Part shown: positions 17,790 through 28,228 of the stretch, in pieces | Position numbering within the stretch: the first letter of the stretch is position 1 | How the letters are laid out: every line of letters begins with the position of its first letter | NCBI GenBank assembly: GCA_023212725.1 | Contig: JALBYF010000100.1 | Location: forward strand, 1-43,707 | Reading direction: 5' to 3' | DNA: 43,707 nucleotides | Origin: Tranzscheliella williamsii | Taxonomy: Eukaryota > Basidiomycota > Ustilaginomycetes > Ustilaginales > Ustilaginaceae | Program-made: the position numbers and the translations under genes | The notes under the pieces: model-generated | The model's database searches: none | Told to the model about the DNA's origin: nothing | Seen by the model: the letters and a program-made list of their open reading frames with translations, nothing else

Positions 17790-17865
17790 GGTAATACTAG
17801 CTTAATTGGTAAAGCGCCAACCTGTGGAGTTGTGTTTATTCCGGTTCAAGTCCGGAGTTTTACCC
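17790..17865 (+). tRNA. trnH: tRNA-His(GUG)
   Basis: Acceptor GGTAATA/TTTTACC with one mismatch, stem CAAC/GTTG around CTGTGGA giving GUG, T-loop TTCAAGT. Confidence 0.9.
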
Positions 17866-17916
17866 TTTCATTTCTTACCCTCACTTTCCCTTTTTATAAT
17901 AAGCTTTGTATAGGTA

Positions 17917-18330
17917 GGACTATATTATATAAGTTATACTTGCATAAAGTAGTAAGGTCCAAGATTATTAATATTAGAAATATTTCCATCTAGGATAGAG
18001 AAAAATTAGAGAAAGTAAGGAAAGAATAGTTTAGTTCAGGTTGTAAAATTTAATTTAGTATAAATTAAATTTATGTTAATAAATCATAGATTTATAAGCC
18101 TCTAGACCTAACTAATATAAATATTTTTTATAATGTAAGTTGTCTCCTAATATAATTCACTATTTAGTAAATAACTAGTAAAATAGATTACTTTTTAATT
18201 ACTTTGGTATAGTATATTATCGTTTTATTTAATGTAATACAATGCTCTATTTTATTATTTCTTTCTTTTTTATAAATTAGAAGCAAATGTATTGAACAAA
18301 ATTTGGCCTATTTATAATTAGTCCCCTTTA
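17917..18330 (+). ncRNA. rnpB: RNase P RNA (candidate)
   Basis: The RNA of mitochondrial RNase P, which trims tRNA 5' ends. P1 is visible: GGACTA-t-ATTATA (17917-17929) pairs with TATAATTAGTCC (18313-18324), 12 pairs with one bulged T. Just inside the 3' strand, ACAAAATTTGGCCTAT (18296-18311) matches the universal ACAGAACCCGGCTTAT. Near the 5' side AGTAAGGTCCAAG (about 17949) corresponds to GGAAAGTCCGGG, and the P4 pairing CCAAG/TTTGG replaces CCGGG/CCCGG by compensating changes. A C-rich motif (CCCC, 18323-18326) closes it, as reported for zygomycete rnpB. The 5' conserved region deviates from GAAAGTC and the interior helices were not folded. Confidence 0.7.
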
Positions 18331-18337
18331 TTTAATA

Positions 18338-18411
18338 GCTGGAATAGGCTAACTGGTTAAACCATACCATTCATACTGGTAAATCGATGGGTTCGAGTCC
18401 CTCTCCCAGCT
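18338..18411 (+). tRNA. trnM: tRNA-Met(CAU)
   Basis: Acceptor GCTGGAA/TCCCAGC, anticodon stem TACCA/TGGTA around TTCATAC giving CAU, T-loop TTCGAGT. One of two CAU tRNAs; I cannot say which is the initiator. Confidence 0.93.
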
Positions 18412-18616
18412 CTTTCTACTTTCAATTTAAGGAGTATAGAATTTGCATTTTATCAAAAATAAAATACTGTTTTTGCATTATAGTTACTAAAGTAGAAATC
18501 CTATTTATTTTAATCTTCTATTTATAGTAAAATACTTTTGAAATATAGATATATATACGCAGTATTTACATTAGTAGACTACTATTCAAAAATAAAATGA
18601 GTTATTTTAATTGTAT

Positions 18617-18690
18617 AGCACACTAGAGGGCTCGAACCCCTACATCTCCTAATCCGAAGTTAGGCGCTTTACCAATTTAGCTAAGTATGC
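18617..18690 (-). tRNA. trnR: tRNA-Arg(UCG)
   Basis: Minus strand. Acceptor GCATACT/AGTGTGC, anticodon stem CCTAA/TTAGG around CTTCGGA giving UCG. It reads CGN codons; CGA is the preferred Arg codon of the core genes. Confidence 0.94.
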
Positions 18691-18893
18691 TTCTTTTCTA
18701 TCGTCTTATATTCTATTATTAAGAAAAAGATCATATTAAATAAATAATATAAATAGTAAAAATGGATACTATAACAGAATAAAACCTATTTAGATCGAAG
18801 GCCATTTAGGTTTCTTATTTATAGAAAAATTTAGCGGAAAAATCAGATAGTAGCTAATTATAGAACTTAAGTAATGCTCTATCTTTTATTTAT

Positions 18894-18976
18894 TGTGAGT
18901 GATAGGACTTGAACCTACACAGTCTAAGACTACCGACTCCTAAGGTCGACTTGGCTACCAATTTCAACACACTCAC
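18894..18976 (-). tRNA. trnL: tRNA-Leu(UAG)
   Basis: Class II tRNA on the minus strand with variable arm TAGTCTTAGACTG. Stem CGAC/GTCG around CTTAGGA giving UAG. It is the only Leu tRNA I find, and CTA is by far the main Leu codon in the core genes. Confidence 0.94.
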
Positions 18977-19228
18977 TTGTTTATATAGCTATCTATATAC
19001 CTATATAAGTTATATATACTAGAGGATCTAAATATCTGTTTTTTTAATGATTTATTCCTTAATTCTATATAAGACTTAATTTAATTTTATAAAGTAAAAA
19101 AATTAAATATTAAATAAATTTAACTTGTTAAAATAAGATAAGTATATTTTTAAGATACGATACTATTAGAGAGTATAAAAGGGGAATCTTTTCCCCGGAT
19201 AGGTTAGGTTATTTTTTATTTATACTTA

Positions 19229-19347
19229 TTATGAGTATTGTAGAAGGAATGAAACCATTAGAGCAAATAGTCCAGTAGTTAAAATTTTATTATTAATAAT
19301 AAAATTTTAACTGATAGAGCGAATCCTAGGATAGTGTAAGTAAATAT
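19229..19347 (-). pseudogene. atp9: Displaced 3' end of atp9, interrupted by a palindrome
   Basis: Reading the minus strand, ILGFAL, then a 36-bp perfect palindrome (19277-19312), then [12 protein letters not shown] and YS plus stop reproduce the end of atp9 exon 2 (20551-20643). About nine bases of coding sequence are replaced by the palindrome. The downstream flank is duplicated too: the G/C hairpin and CCGGATAGGTTA occur near 19182-19207 and again near 20493-20526. It lies behind the GIY-YIG pseudogene, as the displaced nad1 end does. Confidence 0.9.
19277..19312. mobile_element. 36-bp perfect palindrome inserted in the displaced atp9 end
   Basis: Arms AGTTAAAATTTTATTATT / AATAATAAAATTTTAACT with no loop. 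Functional atp9 lacks it, which shows that it is an insertion or replacement. Confidence 0.85.
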
Positions 19348-19354
19348 AAAAGAT

Positions 19355-20440
19355 CTACTTTACTTTAAGATAGTCAAATGGAGGTACTTGTACATGTTTC
19401 ACATATTCTATTACATCAATAAACTTAAAAAAATACTTATCCTTAAGAGGTTTAGTACGGCTAACTGAAATAGAATCGATATTACAACCAATATGTTTAG
19501 CAGTGTCAGCTACAGATTTATAGTAACTCTTTGTATTATCAGTTACATTGGTTACTTCAACACAAATAGGTGAAGTAATACTAGGCTGCAGTGATAGCCA
19601 CTGAATAAACTCTATTAGTTGAATTTCCGATACAGGTAGGAAGAACTGTATTATCTAGAGTTGTCTTAGAAAGGAATAGCTGATGATGATAGAAACCACC
19701 CCGATCAATAATAGTTGCAGCCCACTTACGTCCTTTATTCATTAGATGACTAAGGGCAGATAGACTAGTAAGAGATGACAGGTAATAGTAAGTATTATCA
19801 TTAAGCCAGTAAATGTGAAGATTTTTACCTACTTTTTCAATATGCTTAGTATTATCCATATCTGGATTACTGTAACCAGGAGATGCAACAAAAGCACGAT
19901 TGATAGTTGGTTTAAGTAGGAAAAATAGATATTGTTCTAGAATTAGAACAAATTGTGCTATAGTAATATGTGAGGGTAGTAGGAAAGGGTCTGAAATATA
20001 TACTCGTACCATAGCATTAGATCCTGCAGCTTGTACTAGTTTCCCTGTAGAATTTTGTAGACCTTTAGCATGATCTTTCACTCGTTTCCCTAGATGAATA
20101 GAGTGTCCTACATAAGTACCAAGTTCAGGATGGTTGGGTGAATAGATATAGTAGCAACCAGGTACTTACTTGGTACTATTTTCAGGTCCTACTTGCTCAG
20201 AAAATGTAAAAGCATTTTCTGAGTTAGGTACAGGTAGTGCTAGTTCAATAGTTTTTAGATTTTCACAAATAGATAGTACTTCTTCAGTAACAATACCTGC
20301 CGGTAGATCTAGTGCTGCACTAATATTGTAAACTGTTGGTTTACTATTATTAAGAATTTAGTTTTAACAAGAGCTTCACGTTTAATACGGTTAATCCAGA
20401 CTTCTCGTTTAGAGAAAAGAGTTTGAGAAAATTTAAACAT
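19355..20440 (-). pseudogene. Broken GIY-YIG homing endonuclease behind atp9
   Basis: Read on the minus strand from ATG 20440-20438. MFKFSQTLFSKREVWINRIKRE opens the protein; a frameshift falls near 20355, an in-frame TAA just before the catalytic module (about 20165), and a second frameshift near 19625. The GIY-YIG module is GCYYIYS followed by GTYVGHS (about 20160-20100). The long middle ORF (20081-19581) has ILEQYLFFLLKP and a C-terminal region NLHIYWLNDNTYYYLSS that matches the DNA-binding-like part of the nad1-linked enzyme. The last frame, KSYYKSVADTAKHIGCNID, is NUMOD1-like and ends at TAG 19355. Three lesions make it a pseudogene unless read through. Confidence 0.88.
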
Positions 20441-20492
20441 GATAAAAATGAAAAAAGAAATGTTATTCTATACGTACTGAATTAGTAAAAGG

Positions 20493-20526
20493 TGAAAGGG
20501 GAAGCATTGCTTCCCCCGGATAGGTT
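20493..20526 (-). terminator. Hairpin and C-rich motif behind atp9
   Basis: On the minus strand GGGGAAGC-AAT-GCTTCCCC is a perfect 8-bp hairpin ending in the C-rich motif TTCCCCTTT. A near copy follows the displaced atp9 end (about 19182-19200). Confidence 0.7.
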
Positions 20527-20550
20527 ACGTTCTATTACTTTAGTCGAGAA

Positions 20551-21110
<560 letters not shown>

Positions 21111-21226
21111 TTATAGGTAAACACTAGCTAGTGAACAGATGCTGAATATTTACTCTTTTTATAAAAAATTTTTAAAAAAAAGTAGATGTTTTCAGTTCCT
21201 ATATAATAATACTATAAAAATAAACC

Positions 21227-21295
21227 AAGAATAGCTGGAATCGAACCAACATAAATGACTTTGGAGATCATTGTATTACCATTATACGATATTCT
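21227..21295 (-). tRNA. trnW: tRNA-Trp(CCA)
   Basis: Minus strand. Anticodon stem ATGAT/GTCAT (one T-G pair) around CTCCAAA giving CCA, T-loop TTCGATT, acceptor AGAATAT/CTATTCT with one mismatch. CCA reads TGG, not TGA, so it fits the standard code and conflicts with TGA used as Trp in the mobile ORFs. Confidence 0.9.
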
Positions 21296-21385
21296 TTATT
21301 TATATAGTTAGATATATTGGTTAAAAAAAGTATAAATAGTCATTTTTCATCTACTTTTATGACTTATACTAAAAAACAAAACAAA

Positions 21386-21458
21386 AGAGTCAAGAGGGAA
21401 TTGAACCCTAGATGGTAGAATTTGCAGTTCCCCAACAGAAGCCATCTGTACTCGACTC
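21386..21458 (-). tRNA. trnC: tRNA-Cys(GCA)
   Basis: Minus strand. Acceptor GAGTCGA/TTGACTC, anticodon stem GGAA/TTCT around CTGCAAA giving GCA, T-loop TTCAATT. Confidence 0.9.
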
Positions 21459-21504
21459 ATATATTGGAAAATGAACAGACGTGTCTTAATATATAAAGCT
21501 TTGA

Positions 21505-21556
21505 ACCGTCGCTATAAATAGTACTATTTATAGTTGTTCATTTAATAATATAATTT
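21505..21556 (+). repeat. 52-bp inverted repeat, left copy (beside nad6)
   Basis: Perfect reverse complement of 22498-22549. It contains an inner 22-bp palindrome centred on AGTACT and a GTTGTTCATTT arm related to the AAACGAACAA palindrome family. With its partner it brackets nad6. Confidence 0.9.
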
Positions 21557-21634
21557 AACTATTCTTATAGAATAGTTAATGAATTTAACTATTTAGTTTG
21601 GTTGTACTGGACTCCATCAATATAAAGGGGAAAA

Positions 21635-22297
21635 CTAGTTTGTTTGTGTTTTATTCATAGAAAGAGTAATTGGTCCAACCATTGCTAGAAGAAGAATCAC
21701 ACTAGCAACAATAAGCCATAGAGCACCTGTTGTATAAATACTGTAACCAATACTTTGGATTTGTAGAAAGTTAGCAAATTGTGTATCAGCAGCCATAGCA
21801 TTAAATGTATAATGTACATGACTAATAGGGCTATATTGTGCTGATTCAACACCTAGAAATACAGAGTTAAACCAATTTAGAATACCAAGCTCTGCTTGTG
21901 GTAGAAGACTGGTCACTGTATTAATATTAAAAGAACCATTTACTGAAGCTGTTCCTGTAAATGGAAGAATAGAAACTAGTTCAAATAGGAATAGACTACC
22001 AATAATTGTCCCTAGAGGTAGGTTTTGTGTATATTCTGTACCTACTGCACTCAGTTCAGTTAGTTGTAGATTAAGCATCATAACTACAAATAGAAATAGA
22101 ATAGCAATAGCCCCAACATAAACAATTAGATATGAAATACCAATAAACCCTACACCTAGAAGTACAAGATAACCTGCAACATTAACAAAAACAGAAATTA
22201 GGAATAGTACAGAAATTACTGGATTTTTAGATGTAATAACTAGAATTCCAGAAAGAATAGCACCTAGTGCTAGAAAATCAAGTAGAAAATTATTCAT
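21635..22297 (-). CDS. nad6: NADH dehydrogenase subunit 6
   Basis: Membrane-arm subunit of complex I, 220 residues. Five helices can be drawn; VLFLISVFVNVAGYLVLLGVGFIGISYLIVYVGAIAILFLFVVMMLNLQ, quoted here only by its ends VLFLISVF and VVMMLNLQ, includes the family hallmark YLIVYVGAIAILFLFVVMM with its pi-bulge helix. A long hydrophilic loop follows (about 120-165). It lies on the minus strand with atp9, opposite to most genes, inside a perfect 52-bp inverted repeat. Its C-rich 3' motif is CCCC at 21627-21630 on the minus strand. Confidence 0.97.
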   Translation of the reverse strand: MNNFLLDFLALGAILSGILVITSKNPVISVLFLISVFVNVAGYLVLLGVGFIGISYLIVYVGAIAILFLFVVMMLNLQLTELSAVGTEYTQNLPLGTIIGSLFLFELVSILPFTGTASVNGSFNINTVTSLLPQAELGILNWFNSVFLGVESAQYSPISHVHYTFNAMAADTQFANFLQIQSIGYSIYTTGALWLIVASVILLLAMVGPITLSMNKTQTN

Positions 22298-22497
22298 AAT
22301 AAGAAAAAATATATATTGACCGTATTAGAAAAAATACTATTGATTATAGTACTATTCTCGCATCAACGCATAAAAGGTCTCGTAAATCGCACTATGCGTT
22401 TACTAATAAAATATTGTTTATAATAAATATATTATAGAAATACCTGACAGTAATTTTTACACTATCGTCCTTGTAGGATCTTCCTATACTATATACC

Positions 22498-22549
22498 AAA
22501 TTATATTATTAAATGAACAACTATAAATAGTACTATTTATAGCGACGGT
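22498..22549 (-). repeat. 52-bp inverted repeat, right copy (beside nad6)
   Basis: Perfect partner of 21505-21556, about 940 bases away across nad6. The rest of the nad6-rnl spacer (22298-22687) holds an imperfect hairpin with AACGCATA facing TATGCGTT (about 22358-22401) and GGAATCGATAAC near 22665. No gene is seen. Confidence 0.9.
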
Positions 22550-25127
22550 GTATTTATAATATAATTATAATAAGATATATTTGTTTAACTAATATAATAT
22601 AGACTAAAGTAGTATGTAAAAAACATTTATAATTATAATATAATTTATTTAAAAGTTAATATAGGAATCGATAACAATGTGGAATGTACGGTTAAGTAAT
22701 TAAAGGGATTATTAGGGATGCCTAGCAGATATATTGAAAAGGAAGTATAATACTAAAAGTATAGATACAGTCAGAATATTTATACAATCCTAAGGTAAAC
22801 CGAATAATATAAAACGTTGGGAAGTAAAACATTACAGTACCAATAGGAAAGGAAATCAAAAGAGACTCTGGAAGTAATGGTGAGTGAAACCAGAATAGCC
22901 AAGATTAATAATAACATACATAGTACTTTGGAATAAGTAAACATTAGATAAACTATCTAATCCCATAGAAGGTGAAAGTCCTGTATGTGATGAAATTATT
23001 AATATTAGTAAGTAATATGAGGACGTCAGCCTTGTATGAATAAGGGGGTACCATCCTCCAAGGCTAAGTATAATATATCTAGCGATAGTGAAGAGTAACG
23101 TGAGTGAAAGGTGAAAAGTAAGTAGATGACTAGTGAAATAGAACCTGAACTAGTAATCCTATAAGCAGTTGGAGTTTTTGTAAAAAATGACAACGTACCT
23201 TTTGCATAATGGGTCAGCGAGTTAGTTTATAAAGCAAGATGAATAATCTAAGCGAAAGCGACTGTAATAAGTGGATCAAAAATAGTTTTATGAACTAGAC
23301 CCGAAGCCAAATGATCTTACCATGACCAGGCTAAAAAGGGCCGAACAGGTGAATGTTGCAAAATTCTCTGATGAGTTGTGGTAAGGGGTGAAAGGCCAAT
23401 CTAATTTGGATGATAGCTGGTATTCTGCGAAACCTATTTAGGTAGGGCCTTTATTTACACTTTTATATGTACAGCACTGATCATCATACATTAGCTATTT
23501 TTCCTGTTCCTTTAAAATTTATTGGGACTGGAAAAATAAGGACATTAGTCACTATGTTAAATTGGGGGGTCTCACAACTCTACCATTGATGGTTAACCTC
23601 GGAAGGATAATAGTGAATGATAAGGGCACAGTCTATTCATGATAAGGTGGATAGACAAAAGGGAAACAGCCCAGAGCATGTGTTAAGGTCCCAAAATATT
23701 GTTAAGTGAATATAAGAAAGTTTAACTCCTAATACAACCATGAAGTAGGCTTGGAGGTAGCCATCTTTTAATGATAGTGTAACAACTCAGTGGTCTAATT
23801 TGAGGAGAGAAGCGTCGAAAATTAACGGGTCTAGACAATATACCTACACCATGACTATAGCACTAAATAATTATTTATTACTATAAGGGTAGCAGAACAC
23901 TCAGTATCTGATTGAAGGAAAATGTTTCATTTACTGGACAGTACTGAAGAGAAAATGCTGACATGAGTAACGTAGAAAGGAGTTAAAACACTCCTCGCCG
24001 AATACGAGAGGGTTTCATGGAGAAGTTAATCTGCCATGAGTTATGCGGACTCTAAGGGTTATAGACGAATGTCTATATCTGATGAGAACAATTAGAATTA
24101 CACTGAATTATCTCGAAAGAGATCAAGAAAAATAAGTGTCCTGGCTTCGCCAAGAAAAGTCATAAATCATTGATTTATAGTGAATCCGTACCCTAAACCG
24201 ACACAGGTTCGTAGGTAGAGAATACTAAGGCGTAGAGATAATGCTTGTGAAGGAACTCGGCAAATTGTGCCCGTAAGTTAGACGATAAGGGTAACCAGAA
24301 TAAATAAATTTTATTCTGAGTGACACAAAATCGGGGGCTGCGACTGTTTACCAAAAACACAGCAACTTGCTAAGACTAATAGTACTTGTATAAGTTGTGA
24401 ACTCTGCCCAATGCCATGTCGTGTAAAGAAGGTGATCTTTTAGCTACTATTTATAGTAGCTAAAAGAGTCACTAACTGATGCCATGGTGAATGGCGGTCT
24501 TAACTATAAGGATCTGAAAGTAGCGAAATTCCTTGGCCATTAAATGTGGTCCTGCATGAATGAGGTAACGTGGCCCTGCTGTCTCCACAAGCATCTCAGT
24601 GAAATTGAATTAGCCGTGCAGATGCGGTTTACCTTCAGTTAGACGGGAGTGCGACAAGAAGTCTATAATAGTAATGAGGTGAAAACCCTCCAGATAATCC
24701 ATTATCTGAGCTCAAGTGGTATGCTAAATTAGTAATAATCTAGTGTAAAGCCCACCTAAATCCATCTAAATTAATATAAATAACTTAGATGGTGAGCTAG
24801 ATATCTAAGAATAACATATGTGAATCCACGTTAGAAGCGTAGAACTGAACGACTTTAAAGTGTAAGTCGAATGTTGATTGTAATAAAGTGTTCCCGTACT
24901 TTATTTAATGGATCTAATATCAACCTACGTATAGTGGGATTCTAAGGATATCATAAAGGTACTATTATAGAAACTTGGTAACCCCAATAATATCTATTTG
25001 TCAACTTAATTGAAGACAAATAGAGGTTTTATCGTAAGATTAAATAACTATTAGTGGGTAAAGGATGTTCTAAAAAGCAAAAGGTTTATTGTAATGATAA
25101 ATATAGGTTTATTAACTAACCTGAAAG

Positions 25128-25715
25128 GGTGCCCACTTAGAACAGGCATTTAAATAAATAATTAGCTTATCAAGATTTTATTGTGGAATCTTGTAAAAAT
25201 TTTAAACTGATATATCTATATCAGGGTTATATTACACTCGCCCGGGTGTGAAATAGCACAAAGTAATCATGATATCGCTATTCTAGAAGCTATTAATAAT
25301 TTTATAGATAGTGATATGTAAAACCAAAATTCCATACAAATTCAATTTCGGAAACTTTCAATAGTCGATCAGTATTATATTATGTAACTAATAAAGAAGA
25401 CAATGTAATCAATCTTCTTGATAAATATCTTCTACAAATACAGAAAAAGTGGACTATGAATACTGGAAAGAGCTTATTCAAATGAAATCTAAAGGTTTTC
25501 ATAAAACAATGTCCCACTTTGTTTGAGAAGGATATAAACAAATGGAAAATGTAAAATCAAAAATAAATAGTTATCGAAAGTAATTTAATATTGATAATTA
25601 ATGGGAATACCCTCAAATAAGCTAATTTTTAAATGTTTGAGCTGTATGCGATGAAAGTCGCACGTACAGTTCTTAGAGGGGGAAAGATCCGTGAGGATCC
25701 GACCTATCTCAACAG
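25128..25715 (+). mobile_element. rnl intron 1, group II with decayed LAGLIDADG ORF
   Basis: It interrupts the sequence CCTGAAAG/ACCCTATGCAGC of the peptidyl-transferase loop. Domain V is unmistakable: GAGCTGTATGCGATGAAAG, then TCGCACGTACAGTTC (25638-25671), a 34-nt hairpin with GAAA loop, followed by a domain VI-like helix (GGATCC-containing, 25687-25700). The start GTGCC approximates GTGYG. A GC palindrome (25234-25255) is shared with 4856-4877. The intron is only about 590 bases and has no reverse transcriptase. Confidence 0.85.
25263..25583 (+). pseudogene. Remnant of a LAGLIDADG ORF in the rnl group II intron
   Basis: The last 45 or so codons, read with one TGA as Trp, give DYEYWKELIQMKSKG and then KTMSHFV and GYKQMENVKSKIN, the usual C-terminal helix of LAGLIDADG enzymes. 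Upstream frames are broken, with pieces such as NLLDKYLLQIQKKW. Group II introns with LAGLIDADG ORFs are known from fungal rRNA genes. Confidence 0.7.
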
Positions 25716-26114
25716 ACCCTATGCAGCTTTACTGTAATTTGATATTGTTTTTTCTGTAGCTAGGTGTAGTATACAAGGGAGTATAGATTTTACTATACAT
25801 CAGTGAAATACCTTGACTAGTCTATAGAAAAAACTTACCTTGTTTATTATTTACTTTTTGTAAATATTTTGGGAAAATATCAGGTGGTCAGTTTGACTGG
25901 GACGGTAGCCTCTAATAAAGTATCAGAGGCCTTCAAAGGTATGCATATATTGGTCAGAAACCAATGAACTATGTAAAGTTTAATAAAGCGTAATAGTGTA
26001 AGCATGCTTGACTGAAAGACTGATAAGTCGATCAGATACGCAAGTAGGATATAGTGATCCGGTGATTCATAATGGAATGGTCATCGCTCAAGAAATAAAA
26101 GTTACGCTAGGGAT

Positions 26115-27223
26115 GAGCTGTTGTCCCTTTCTATTTATAAATAGAAAGAAAATTGGGTGAATTGCAAGGATCTCTTATTATTTTAGTAAGACAACTTGCA
26201 GCTAAGCTTAAATCAGTGTATATTTATTTTTTATAATAAGATAGTGATTTAAGAAAGTTCAACGACTAATCGGTGAGTTACACTAACAATAATCCGAACA
26301 CGAGCGCCCAACATTTAATAAACAAAAAACATACTACGAGAAAATAAATAATATATAATGAACAATAAGAATATTACACGAGACATGCTAATTTCTATTA
26401 AAGAAGAACTAGCTAAAAAGGGTAAAACACTAAGTCCTAATTCGAAATATTTTAAGGAATACAAAGAAACTCTAAACGGATTCTCAGAGTCTCAAAAAGA
26501 AAGTGCTATCGGGCATCTTCTTGGAGATGTTCGAATTGAACAAGCTAAGAGTGGTAATGGACATCTTATGAAATTTGAATGGGCTAATAAAGAATACGCT
26601 CAAAATGTATATGAAGAATTTAAATCATATATTATTACACCACCGCGTGAACAAAAACGTATTAACAATGCTGGAAATGAAAATGTTACTTGGTGTTTTC
26701 AAACTATTGTTCATCCAGATATAGATGATCTAGGTAATCTTTTTCTGAAAGACAGTAAAAAAGTTCTTAATGATAAAGTATATGAAAACATTAGTCCTCG
26801 ATCACTTGCTCGTTGGTTAATGGATGATGGTGGAATGAACGGGAGTCATTCACATGGTCTTCAGTTTCATACACAAGGATTTAGCCATTTTGAAGTCATA
26901 AAACTTTGTAATACTCTAAATTCACGTTATCAATTCAATGCTTGGATGGGTACTAATAAATCTAAACCTGTTATTAATATCCCAGCAAATCAATATCAAC
27001 GATTTATTGAAATTACAGGAGAGCATATCTATGATTGTATGAAACATAAATTCAAGATGCGATAGTTTTTAATACCCTTTATACTTTTATTTTCTCTATT
27101 GTATATGCCTACTTAAATAATAATTACTTATTTATTTAATGGTTAATTAAATGATGACATAGTCTAAACTATATAGTGATATATAGAAAAATAGTATTAA
27201 ATGTGCTATTAGTAATAAAAATG
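26115..27223 (+). mobile_element. rnl intron 2, omega-type group I intron
   Basis: The exon junction TAGGGAT / AACAGG is the site of the yeast omega intron, target of I-SceI. The core includes GGGTGAATTGCAAGG and TTCAACGACTAATCGGTGAG (26258-26277); the P7 partner ATGACATAGTCTAAAC lies near 27153, behind the ORF. The intron ends in G. Confidence 0.93.
26358..27065 (+). CDS. LAGLIDADG endonuclease, omega (I-SceI) family
   Basis: Intact 235-residue free-standing intron ORF. It has the two motifs AIGHLLGDVRIEQ (about 51-63) and LARWLMDDGGMNG (about 150-162), with the catalytic Asp in each, and flanking features of the I-SceI family: KFEWANKEYAQNVYEEF, ITPPREQKR, TWCFQTIVHP and LQFHTQGFSHFEV. This and the omega insertion site make it the probable homing enzyme for that site. 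It uses a TTA Leu codon (LARWL), which I do not find in the core genes, suggesting an outside origin. Confidence 0.95.
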   Translation: MNNKNITRDMLISIKEELAKKGKTLSPNSKYFKEYKETLNGFSESQKESAIGHLLGDVRIEQAKSGNGHLMKFEWANKEYAQNVYEEFKSYIITPPREQKRINNAGNENVTWCFQTIVHPDIDDLGNLFLKDSKKVLNDKVYENISPRSLARWLMDDGGMNGSHSHGLQFHTQGFSHFEVIKLCNTLNSRYQFNAWMGTNKSKPVINIPANQYQRFIEITGEHIYDCMKHKFKMR

Positions 27224-27759
27224 AACAGGTTTATCGTTTGCGAGAGTTCATATTGTCCAAACGGTTTGACACCTCGATGTCGACTCATCTCATCCTCCAG
27301 GTGTAGTAGCTTGGAAGGGTTCAGCTGTTCGCTGATTAAAGAGGTACGCGAGTTGGGTTCAATACGACGTGAGTCAGTATGGTCCCTATCTTCTGAAGGA
27401 AAAGTAATCGATTAAGGACCTCCGGTTAGTACGAAAGGACCGCCGGGGATGATTCCATGGTGTACCTATTGTTAACACTTTTTTACTTATATTAAATAAA
27501 GAAATATAGCACCGTAGGGTAGCCACAATCATGACAGATAAGTGCTGAAAGCATCTTAAGCACGAAGCACACCTTATTAGATTACAAGAAATAAGAAGTA
27601 GACTACTTCTTAATTTACGTGGTTATATTATACATTTTTTATATAATATAAGCATAACATATAGGGTGCAAATGTAAGTATAGTAATATATTCAGTTTAG
27701 CACTACTAATTTATTGATTTACTTAACCGTATCACATTGTTGTAATTTAGTTTATTTTA

Positions 27760-27791
27760 GGCTATAAAATTTCTTGAGAAATTTTATGGCC
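27760..27791. repeat. GGCC-TATAAAATTT hairpin element
   Basis: Arms GGCtATAAAATTTC / GAAATTTTATGGCC, followed by ACTAATAA. A sister element followed by the same ACTAATAA lies at 42029-42051. The spacer around it (27731-27897) holds no gene. Confidence 0.7.
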
Positions 27792-27897
27792 CACTAATAA
27801 ATTAGTATTTATTATAAAATAAGAACGTGCCGGACAAACATAAAATCAAATACTATTACAAAGAATAATAGTAGTCGACGCACCTTTAATATAATGA

Positions 27898-27973
27898 TCA
27901 GATTGATGGCCTAATGGTTCAGGGCGATCACTTTGGGAGTGATAGTCGAAAGTTCAAGTCTTTCCAGTCTGAT
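27898..27973 (+). tRNA. trnP: tRNA-Pro(UGG)
   Basis: Acceptor TCAGATT/AGTCTGA, stem ATCAC/GTGAT around TTTGGGA giving UGG, T-loop TTCAAGT. Confidence 0.93.
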
Positions 27974-28228
27974 TATAAAATAACTATATATAATTATATA
28001 GCTATTTTACCTACTTTTACCTACTTTTTTATTTATAGGAATCGATAGCAATGTAGAATATACTTTTATAAAACCAAACTAATAATTCATTATTTATCCA
28101 TTTTTAATATGTTTAAATATTGTGTTTGTATAATAATGAAATTATTATCAATTTATTAGTCAGTGGGAGAATTTATTTATCCCCTTTTATACAGTGTAGC
28201 TGTATCAATAAACTATTTATTATAATAT

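Larger units (their letters stand above)
22688..27730 (+). rRNA. rnl: Large-subunit ribosomal RNA with two introns
   Basis: The ends pair: ACGGTTAAGTAA (22688) with TTACTTAACCGT (27719-27730), the closing helix of the large subunit. Recognisable segments include GGGATGCCTAGCAG near the 5' end, the region around 23400 (GGTGAAAGGCCAATC), ATAGCTGGT, CGTAACAGCTCA-like sequence near 23780, the peptidyl-transferase ring pieces before and after each intron, GAGAGTTCATATTGTC, and the sarcin-ricin loop TTAGTACGAAAGGACCG (about 27426). Exons are 22688-25127, 25716-26114 and 27224-27730, the first junction within about two bases. Short hairpins in variable loops (about 24436-24465, 24757-24791, 24993-25022) look like small insertions or natural expansions. 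Confidence 0.95.

Noticed and set aside
25128..25715. Reading the first rnl intron as group I
   Set aside because: The 34-nt domain V hairpin with GATGAAAGTC is a group II hallmark and no group I core is seen.
27176..27415. 79-residue ORF
   Set aside because: It covers the end of the omega intron and the conserved rnl exon behind it (GAGAGTTCATATTGTC).
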